A DNA stretch of 20,230 bases from an uncultured Pseudomonadota bacterium (GTDB taxonomy: Bacteria; Pseudomonadota; Gammaproteobacteria; Burkholderiales; Nitrosomonadaceae). Shown here piece after piece: positions 14,115 through 20,230 of the stretch; the first letter of the stretch is position 1; each line of letters opens with the position of its first letter. Under the pieces are notes generated by a model that saw only the letters and a list, made by a program, of their open reading frames with translations, made no database searches and was not told the DNA's origin. The stretch is from NCBI GenBank assembly GCA_903957805.1, contig CAJBQQ010000080.1, positions 1-20,230 of the forward strand, read 5' to 3'. Both the position numbers and the translations under genes were made by a program.

Positions 14115-15229
14115 CCCAGACCGCTCAGGAATGGCTCGAAAAGATCCGTGCACTACCACTGAAACGTCGTACTCGAATCATGAACGTTTGTGGTGGGCAC
14201 GAACGTTCAATCACGCTGGCCGGGATCAGAAGTGCTTTACCCAAGACGATAGAACTGATTGCGGGGCCGGGCTGTCCGGTCTGTGTATGCCCCGAAGAGG
14301 ATGTCTACCAAGCAATACAACTGAGTCTGCAGAGAGATGTGATCCTGGTCGCTTTTGGCGACATGTTAAGGGTGCCAGTGAATGTGGCTAAGGGAGAGAT
14401 ACGCTCTCTGGAGCAGGCCAAGGCGAGTGGTGCGGATATCCGACCCATCTCAAGTCCGCGTGAAGCTGTCAGGATTGCCCGTGAAAACCCAGAAAGATCG
14501 GTAGTTTTCTTTGCTGCTGGTTTTGAGACAACCACCGCTCCGGTCGCTGCAATGATGCTTGAGGGGATTCCTGATAATTTGTCTGTACTTCTGTCAGCCA
14601 GAAGGACCTGGCCTGCAGTAGCAATGCTGCTGGATTCAGACACGCCGGGTTTCGATGGTCTAGTTGCACCCGGTCATGTCTCGACCATTATGGGGCCGGA
14701 AGAGTGGCTCTTTGTGGTTGAGAAACACCATATTCCGACGGCAGTTGCGGGCTTCATGCCGGTCTCCCTTCTGGCGGCAATGTACTCGGTCTTGCGGCAG
14801 CTGTTTGAGGGCGAACGTTTTCTTGATAACTGCTATCCAGAGTTGGTACGCCCTGGTGGTAATCAGACCGCGCAAAATAAAATTTCACAGGCGATGCATG
14901 TTACCGATGCTAATTGGCGCGGGATAGGAATGATTTCTGATTCTGGTTTTGAACTCAACCCGCTCTTTGCTCAGCATGATGCGCGAGTGAAATTCCCTGA
15001 TCTTGATACGGCAGGACGTAAGCGTGCCGGACAAATGCCGCCCGGTTGTGAATGCGCGAGCGTGGTGTTGGGTAAAATCAACCCCAATGAATGCAAGATA
15101 TATGGTCGTGCCTGCACACCTAAATCACCGGTCGGTCCATGCATGGTATCGGATGAAGGTGCCTGCCGGATTTGGTGGTCAGCCGGCGTCAGGACCAATG
15201 CTGCTGAGATTCAGCCTCTTGAGGCTTAA
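14111..15229 (+). CDS. hypD: Hydrogenase maturation protein HypD
   Basis: A 372-residue HypD, an iron-sulfur protein that with HypC assembles the Fe(CN)2CO unit. Conserved cysteine motifs are present: CGGHE (from residue 27), GPGCPVCVCPEED (55, 58, 60), and near the C-terminus PPGCECASV, NPNECKIYGRACTP and GPCMVSDEGAC, which ligate the [4Fe-4S] cluster and reactive thiols. The start is TTG, overlapping the hypB stop by 4 bases (TTGA), which suggests translational coupling. Confidence 0.96.
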   Translation: MTQTAQEWLEKIRALPLKRRTRIMNVCGGHERSITLAGIRSALPKTIELIAGPGCPVCVCPEEDVYQAIQLSLQRDVILVAFGDMLRVPVNVAKGEIRSLEQAKASGADIRPISSPREAVRIARENPERSVVFFAAGFETTTAPVAAMMLEGIPDNLSVLLSARRTWPAVAMLLDSDTPGFDGLVAPGHVSTIMGPEEWLFVVEKHHIPTAVAGFMPVSLLAAMYSVLRQLFEGERFLDNCYPELVRPGGNQTAQNKISQAMHVTDANWRGIGMISDSGFELNPLFAQHDARVKFPDLDTAGRKRAGQMPPGCECASVVLGKINPNECKIYGRACTPKSPVGPCMVSDEGACRIWWSAGVRTNAAEIQPLEA

Positions 15230-15266
15230 GGTATTCGCTCAGAGAATCTCCCTAGTCTTTATCTGA

Positions 15267-17543
15267 ATGAACGTACACGACCAGGAAATGATTCGCGATA
15301 TTGAACCCGAGGCTCGGCGCTGGTTAATAACAGGTCGGGTACAGGGAGTGGGTTTTCGTCCTTTTGTTTTTCGGTTGGCACAGCAGTTCGGATTGCCGGG
15401 GCGGGTGCAAAATCTTGCGGGTCAGGTGTCGATTGAGGCTGAGGGTGATCCTTCCGTACTTGATGCATTTGGAGCGGCGTTGTTCGCTGATGCTCCATCA
15501 TTGGCCCGACCAGAAATGATTCGAAGCGAAAAGATCGAGCACCGTAAGCTCGATCATTTTGAGATCATTCCCAGTGAAGCTGTGGGGACACAAGTCCATA
15601 TACCGCCAGATCAATCCATGTGTGACGATTGTAGACGTGAGTTATTGACGTCTCAAGACCGGCGTTACCGATACCCCTTCATCAACTGCACGCAGTGCGG
15701 GCCGCGATATACCTTAATCACGCGACTGCCTTACGATCGTGCCAATACCACCATGGCAGATTTTGTATTATGCCCTGCTTGTCGCACCGAGTATGAGGAT
15801 CCGCTTGACCGACGTTTCCATGCAGAACCGGTTGCCTGTCCAGAATGTGGTCCGCAGATTTATTTTACTTCGCCGAGCGGGCAGATTAATGGATCCGGGG
15901 CGTTGAGTGCCTGTATTGATGCACTTCGTCAGGGAGAGGTCGTGGCCGTGAAGGGTATCGGTGGATATCATCTGTTATGCGACGCTGGTAATGATGCGGT
16001 GATTTCTCAGTTGCGTGTCAAAAAGAATCGTCCACATAAGCCTCTTGCATTGATGTTTCCATGGACCGGATCAGATGGTCTGGAGCAGTTACGACAGGAG
16101 TTAGAGGTCGATGCTAGTTCTGGCGAGATGTTATGTGATCCGGCACGTCCGATCGTGCTGTTAAGGCGACGTGATGACTCGACACTGTCGAAATTGATTG
16201 CACCGGGACTGGATGAAATCGGCGCAATGCTACCTTACAGCCCACTTCACTATTTGCTACTAGATGGCTTAGAGAGTCCTGTGGTCGCCACTTCTGGGAA
16301 CGTGAGTGGTGAGCCGGTCCTCACGGAAAATTCAGAAGCAGAAAAGCGATTGGGGAATGTGACGCAATATTTTCTGCATCACGACCGCCCGATTGTACGT
16401 CCAGCCGATGACCCGGTGATGCGTATCATCGCCGGAAGTCTCCGCTTACTCCGTGCTGGACGTGGGATTGCACCGTTCGAGTTTAATGTTCCAAATAAAT
16501 TCGAAAGGCCCCTGCTCGCTGTCGGTGGTCATATGAAGAACACAATCGCATTAGGGTGGGGTCGACGAGTGGTGATGTCTCCCCATATCGGGGGCTTGGA
16601 TACTCCGCGTAGCCTAGTGGTATTCGAACAAGTGATCGCTGATTTTCAAAGACTATACGGGGTGCAAGCAGAGGCCATTGTTTGCGATGCCCATCCTGGG
16701 TACGCCAGCAGTCGTTGGGCTGGCCGCCAGGGGTTACCACTGATCAAGGTCTGGCATCACCATGCCCATGCATCAGCACTGGCGATGGAGCACTCCCCGC
16801 AGAAAGCATGGCTAACATTTACTTGGGATGGTGTTGGTTTAGGCGAGGATGGTACGTTATGGGGCGGCGAGGCATTGCATGGCCATCCCGGTACATGGGC
16901 GCGTGTTGCACGTATGCGCCCCTTCCGTCTGCCGGGAGGGGAACTTGCGGGTCGAGAGCCATGGCGATCTGGCATGGCTCTTTGTTGGGAGAGTGGGATG
17001 GATAATGACTCATCTAATGGCGATATCAAATTGCTGAAGAAGGCATGGCTGAAGGGATTGAATTCTCCGGTCACCACTTCAGTCGGTCGGTTGTTTAATG
17101 GCGCAGCAAGCCTGCTCGGTCTGATTGATACGGCAAGTTATGAGGGTCAGTCGGGCATGTATCTGGAGAGTGTGGCTGAGGGTGAGGTTGAACCGGTAGA
17201 TCTTCCACTCGAGCAGGATGACTCTGGTTTGTTCACAGCAGATTGGAGGCCGTTGGTTCCACCACTACTGAGGAAGGATGTATCGGTTGCAAAGAGATCA
17301 ATGCAATTCCATCTGAGTCTGGCCCAGTCAATTGTTGAACAGGCGCGACGTATCCGTGAAGTGGCTCCATTTGATCTGGTTGGATTGACGGGGGGTGTAT
17401 TTCAGAACCGAGTACTGGCCGAACTAGCAGTCTCGAAGCTAGCAGATGCTGGGTTCGATGCATATCTCCCGAAGAGAGTCCCGTGCAATGACGGTGGTAT
17501 CGCGGTTGGACAGCTTATAGAGGGAGGGCTTGCTGATGGATGA
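15267..17543 (+). CDS. hypF: Carbamoyltransferase HypF
   Basis: A 758-residue HypF of normal length and domain order. Acylphosphatase domain (about 17-105) with VQGVGFRPFV; two zinc fingers (Cys118, 121, 140, 143 and Cys168, 171, 190, 193); a YrdC-like domain (about 205-385) with KGIGGYHLLCDA and KNRPHKPLALM; and a Kae1-like C-terminal domain with HHHAHASALAMEH and a late GLTGGVFQNRVL. It makes carbamoyl-adenylate from carbamoyl phosphate and ATP and passes the carbamoyl group to the C-terminal Cys of HypE, the source of the cyanide ligands. It lies 37 bases after hypD and overlaps hypE by 8. Confidence 0.96.
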   Translation: MNVHDQEMIRDIEPEARRWLITGRVQGVGFRPFVFRLAQQFGLPGRVQNLAGQVSIEAEGDPSVLDAFGAALFADAPSLARPEMIRSEKIEHRKLDHFEIIPSEAVGTQVHIPPDQSMCDDCRRELLTSQDRRYRYPFINCTQCGPRYTLITRLPYDRANTTMADFVLCPACRTEYEDPLDRRFHAEPVACPECGPQIYFTSPSGQINGSGALSACIDALRQGEVVAVKGIGGYHLLCDAGNDAVISQLRVKKNRPHKPLALMFPWTGSDGLEQLRQELEVDASSGEMLCDPARPIVLLRRRDDSTLSKLIAPGLDEIGAMLPYSPLHYLLLDGLESPVVATSGNVSGEPVLTENSEAEKRLGNVTQYFLHHDRPIVRPADDPVMRIIAGSLRLLRAGRGIAPFEFNVPNKFERPLLAVGGHMKNTIALGWGRRVVMSPHIGGLDTPRSLVVFEQVIADFQRLYGVQAEAIVCDAHPGYASSRWAGRQGLPLIKVWHHHAHASALAMEHSPQKAWLTFTWDGVGLGEDGTLWGGEALHGHPGTWARVARMRPFRLPGGELAGREPWRSGMALCWESGMDNDSSNGDIKLLKKAWLKGLNSPVTTSVGRLFNGAASLLGLIDTASYEGQSGMYLESVAEGEVEPVDLPLEQDDSGLFTADWRPLVPPLLRKDVSVAKRSMQFHLSLAQSIVEQARRIREVAPFDLVGLTGGVFQNRVLAELAVSKLADAGFDAYLPKRVPCNDGGIAVGQLIEGGLADG

Positions 17544-18540
17544 CACGCATATCCGTCTCGCACATGGCAATGGAGGTCTCTACATGCGAGAGTTGATCGA
17601 GACCTTGTTCGCACGGCACCTTGCTAATCCGCTGCTTGATGTACAGACAGATGCTGCTGAATTGCCCACGATGGATGGGGTATTAATGATCACAACCGAT
17701 GGCTTTACCGTTCAGCCATTGGAGTTTCCGGGAGGGACTATCGGGTCACTGGCGGTGCATGGAACGGTTAATGATCTCGCTGTGTCGGGAGCTGTGCCGC
17801 ATTATTTAACACTTAATGCGTTCATTGAGGAAGGTTTTGAAATCTCAAAGTTGGAGAGAATTGTAATCAGCCTGGCTGCTGCTGCGAGTGAGGCTAAGGT
17901 GGTGGTGGTGGCGGGAGATACCAAGGTGGTTCCGCGCGGAGAGGGGGGGGGTCTCTATCTTGCATGTACTGGGGTGGGCAGCAGACCCCGGCATCTGAAT
18001 CTCGGAATGGATCGGGTGCAGTCGGGTGACTCAGTCTTAGTCAGTGGGCCGGTTGGGGACCACGGAATTGCAGTGATGCTGGCTCGGGAGGAGTTTGGTC
18101 TGAGCGGAGATCTATTGTCGGATGCGGCAAGTGTGTTTCCTCTGACGCAGATGATGATTGGATTTTCTGGATTGCGTTTCATGAGGGATCCAACCAGAGG
18201 TGGGTTGGCTACGGTGATGCACGAGATCTGCCGGGCCACCGGTCTTGAGGTGAGGCTCAATCAGACTGCAATTCCAGTGCGTGAGCAAGTGGCATCGGTA
18301 TGCGAGATGCTGGGTTACGACCCGATGTTTCTCGCATGCGAGGGTCGGGTGGTAGCGGTGGTAGATTCTTCCCAGGCAAATGAGGTATTGAAACGGTTAC
18401 AGTTACTTCCACAGGGGCGGGATGCTGCAATCATTGGCAGTGTTCATGAAGGTCGTGCGCAGGTGGTATTGCAGACAGAATTGGGTGGAGAACGTATTTT
18501 GGAAGAGTTAGAAGACGATCCTCTTCCCAGGATATGCTAA
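17536..18540 (+). CDS. hypE: Hydrogenase maturation protein HypE
   Basis: A 334-residue HypE of the PurM/AIR-synthase fold. The family C-terminus PRIC is present, whose last Cys accepts carbamoyl from HypF and is dehydrated to thiocyanate with ATP. FMRDPTRGGLATVMHEI and GDTKVVPRGEGGGLY are recognised blocks. The start is the ATG at 17536 with GGGAGGG seven bases upstream. A run of nine G (17943-17951) lies inside the gene at the GEGGGL codons; one slip would break the reading frame. It is the last gene of the hyp operon. Confidence 0.96.
   Translation: MDDTHIRLAHGNGGLYMRELIETLFARHLANPLLDVQTDAAELPTMDGVLMITTDGFTVQPLEFPGGTIGSLAVHGTVNDLAVSGAVPHYLTLNAFIEEGFEISKLERIVISLAAAASEAKVVVVAGDTKVVPRGEGGGLYLACTGVGSRPRHLNLGMDRVQSGDSVLVSGPVGDHGIAVMLAREEFGLSGDLLSDAASVFPLTQMMIGFSGLRFMRDPTRGGLATVMHEICRATGLEVRLNQTAIPVREQVASVCEMLGYDPMFLACEGRVVAVVDSSQANEVLKRLQLLPQGRDAAIIGSVHEGRAQVVLQTELGGERILEELEDDPLPRIC
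17943..17951 (+). repeat. hypE: G9 homopolymer inside hypE
   Basis: Nine consecutive G encode the end of Glu and Gly-Gly-Gly near residue 136-139 of HypE. The frame is intact at this length. Tracts of this size can change length during replication. Confidence 0.9.
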
Positions 18541-18562
18541 AGAATCTGTATACGTTCTTTTT
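18539..18562 (+). terminator. Weak AT-rich hairpin after hypE
   Basis: AAAGAA (18539-18544) pairs with TTCTTT (18555-18560) followed by TT. The stem starts inside the hypE stop codon and has only one G-C pair, so termination would be weak at best. Confidence 0.25.
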
Positions 18563-18564
18563 GC

Positions 18565-18578
18565 ATGATGATCATCAA
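18565..18578 (+). promoter_or_regulatory. FNR/Anr-like site upstream of hoxF
   Basis: ATGAT-GATC-ATCAA matches the FNR/Anr consensus TTGAT-N4-ATCAA at 9 of 10 bases; its core TGATGATCATCA is a perfect 12-base palindrome. If it worked as a class II activator site, RNA synthesis would start near 18613, with TAGACT (18602-18607) as a poor -10 box. Distance to the hoxF ATG is 132 bases. Confidence 0.45.
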
Positions 18579-18710
18579 GTCCACTGCAAGGGGTGCTTAC
18601 ATAGACTAGGATTAAACATTATCTGAAGGTTTCTCGCCCTCCTTATCCGCATCCCTTCTAGAGATCTTATAGTCGTTACGTAATGTTGCATCATGAAGGA
18701 ACGCAATTTT

Positions 18711-20230
18711 ATGCAGACTCATGAACTTTCTAAGATCGAACAGAAGATCGCTCCTCTACTGACGAGGTATGGATGTGAGCCGAGTATGCTTCTTCAAATC
18801 TTGCGAGAGGTGCAGGAGACTTTTAATTTTATTCCCCCAGATGCGATAACAGCGATTGCGGACAATCTTGGCGTGCCAAGAACAGATGTAGAAGGTGTTG
18901 CGAGTTTCTATTCATTCTTATCACTCGATCCGGTGGGTGAGTACCGGATTCTTTTCTCCAGTAGTGTCACCGACCAGATGCAGGGAAGTTCGGAGTTGAT
19001 GCAGTATTTCTGCCAGAAGTTGTGGCTGGAGCCGGGAAAGGTTTCTGAAGATAATCTACTGAGCGTAGACAGCACCTCATGTACCGGTATGTCAGACCAG
19101 GGTCCGGCAGCGCTAGTCAATGGCTATGCTCTCACTAATCTCAATCAAGAGAGACTTGATTTAATTGCAAATCTGGTTCGTGATAGGAGGCCGGTTGGTG
19201 ACTGGCCATCCATCTTGTTCGAGGTAAAGGACAACATCCGACGGTCTGGGACATTATTAGGTGATTCTTTAGTGCCAGGTGATGCAATTAAAGAGATGCT
19301 GAGACGAGGCAGCACCGAAACGATGTTGGAGATCGAGCGATCGGGATTGCGCGGGCGTGGTGGAGCAGGCTTCTCTGTCGCGAAGAAGTGGTCTCTGTGT
19401 CGAGACTCGCCGGGTCGCGATCATTATATCGTGTGTAATGCAGACGAGGGTGAACCCGGTACCTTCAAGGATCGAGTGCTGCTGAATAGTTACGCTGATC
19501 TGGTATTCGAGGGTATGACCATCAGTGCACGGATAATCGGTGCAAAAAAAGGCCTTCTGTATTTACGAGGAGAGTATCTCTATCTCCGTAACAGGCTAGA
19601 ACAGATTCTGGCTCAGCGGCGTATTGCCGGCCTATTGGGGAAGAGCATTCTAGGAGAAATGGATTTCGATTTCGATATTGAAATCCATCTCGGTGCGGGG
19701 GCTTACATCTGTGGTGAAGAATCAGCATTGATCGAATCACTCGAAGGTAAGCGCGGCCGACCACGTAACCGCCCACCCTTTCCGGTGTCGCAGGGATACC
19801 TCGATCAACCCACCTTGGTAGATAACGTGGAGACACTTGCTTGCATTTCTCAGATCGCAATAAAGGGGGGTGAGTGGTTTTCATCCATTGGGACAACCCA
19901 GTCTAGCGGAAGTAAATTACTCAGTATTGCGGGCGATTGTTCCATGCCGGGTATTTATGAGTATCCATTCGGTATTTCTCTACAAGATGTTCTAGATGAT
20001 TGCGGGGCAGAGGACCCCTATGCGGTTCAGGTGAGCGGACCATCCGGGGTACTAATTTCATCCAAGGAGTTCAGACGTCTTATCTGTTTTGAAGATCTGC
20101 CTACTTCAGGAGCGATCACTATTTTCAGGCGTGGACGCAATATTCTGAGTGTCGTACAGAATTTTACTCATTTCTTTGCCGAGGAGAGTTGTGGATTCTG
20201 CACGCCATGCCGTGTCGGGACACAGTTGCA
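18711..20230 (+). CDS. hoxF: NAD-reducing hydrogenase diaphorase subunit HoxF (partial)
   Basis: An open frame of 506 codons from the ATG to the window edge, continuing outside. Residues 1-150 are a NuoE-like domain and residues from about 165 a NuoF-like domain, the fused layout of HoxF. FMN and NADH sites are visible: SGLRGRGGAGF (211-221), NADEGEPGTFKDR (243-255) and GAGAYICGEESALIESLEGK. The [4Fe-4S] motif starts with CGFCTPCRVGT at the very end. It would carry electrons between the hydrogenase and NAD(H) in the cytoplasm. In the NuoE part only one of the four usual [2Fe-2S] cysteines remains (Cys124 in SCTGMSDQG); the others are Ser or Thr/Asp-type. NuoF of complex I is the main alternative, but the fusion and the hyp genes directly upstream favour HoxF. 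Confidence 0.87.
   Translation, partial: MQTHELSKIEQKIAPLLTRYGCEPSMLLQILREVQETFNFIPPDAITAIADNLGVPRTDVEGVASFYSFLSLDPVGEYRILFSSSVTDQMQGSSELMQYFCQKLWLEPGKVSEDNLLSVDSTSCTGMSDQGPAALVNGYALTNLNQERLDLIANLVRDRRPVGDWPSILFEVKDNIRRSGTLLGDSLVPGDAIKEMLRRGSTETMLEIERSGLRGRGGAGFSVAKKWSLCRDSPGRDHYIVCNADEGEPGTFKDRVLLNSYADLVFEGMTISARIIGAKKGLLYLRGEYLYLRNRLEQILAQRRIAGLLGKSILGEMDFDFDIEIHLGAGAYICGEESALIESLEGKRGRPRNRPPFPVSQGYLDQPTLVDNVETLACISQIAIKGGEWFSSIGTTQSSGSKLLSIAGDCSMPGIYEYPFGISLQDVLDDCGAEDPYAVQVSGPSGVLISSKEFRRLICFEDLPTSGAITIFRRGRNILSVVQNFTHFFAEESCGFCTPCRVGTQL

Noticed and set aside
16757..17077. Open frames on the minus strand opposite hypF
   Set aside because: They lie wholly inside a clearly conserved HypF coding region and resemble no protein family.
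1..20230. CRISPR arrays, tRNA or rRNA genes, insertion sequences
   Set aside because: No regularly spaced repeats, cloverleaf-like sequences, rRNA-like stretches or transposase frames were seen by eye on either strand.

Overview
The window reads as a chromosomal segment of a proteobacterium, probably beta or gamma, and possibly a respiratory chemolithotroph. This rests on gene content and protein similarity, not on a phylogeny. It carries complete [NiFe]-hydrogenase maturation genes followed by the start of an NAD-linked (hoxF-type) hydrogenase. Before them lies a block of stress and low-oxygen genes of a kind known from Burkholderia, Pseudomonas and sulfur- or nitrogen-oxidising bacteria. 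I saw no tRNA, rRNA, CRISPR array, transposase or phage gene.

Layout. (1) 1-1150 (+): the end of prephenate dehydrogenase and a SpoU/TrmH-type RNA 2'-O-methyltransferase. (2) 1152-4233 (-): a tight four-gene operon, read right to left as memo-like amrB, AMMECR1-like amrA, radical-SAM amrS and a small alpha/beta hydrolase. (3) 4234-8499: Hsp20 behind a sigma-32-like promoter, a 54-residue membrane protein, a PEBP/YbhB protein, a zinc alcohol dehydrogenase and a universal stress protein (both on -), and a phosphoribosyltransferase. (4) 8500-12142 (+): a GroEL paralogue without groES, a BCAM0308-type zinc protein, a broken CBS gene beside an intact CBS-pair gene, and a hibernation-factor-like RaiA/HPF. 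(5) 12231-12650: a small exported cytochrome c. (6) 12724-18540 (+): hypC-hypA-hypB-hypD-hypF-hypE, mostly overlapping by 4-8 bases. (7) 18711 to the window end: hoxF, cut off by the window edge.

How the parts fit. The hyp genes build the Ni-Fe(CN)2CO centre of a hydrogenase whose diaphorase subunit begins at 18711, so H2 oxidation or evolution would be coupled to NAD(H). An FNR/Anr-like palindrome upstream of hoxF fits low-oxygen control. The stress block (protein folding, universal stress protein, ribosome hibernation, CBS energy sensing, alcohol dehydrogenase, phosphoribosyltransferase) has the content of known low-oxygen survival islands, so the two halves may serve one purpose: surviving energy and oxygen limitation.

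Most notable are the GroEL paralogue, in which the position matching the catalytic Asp52 of E. coli GroEL is serine; the fresh-looking single-base frameshift in the duplicated CBS gene; the loss of most iron-sulfur ligands from the NuoE-like part of HoxF; and the compact AmrB-AmrA-AmrS-hydrolase operon, whose biochemical role is unknown.
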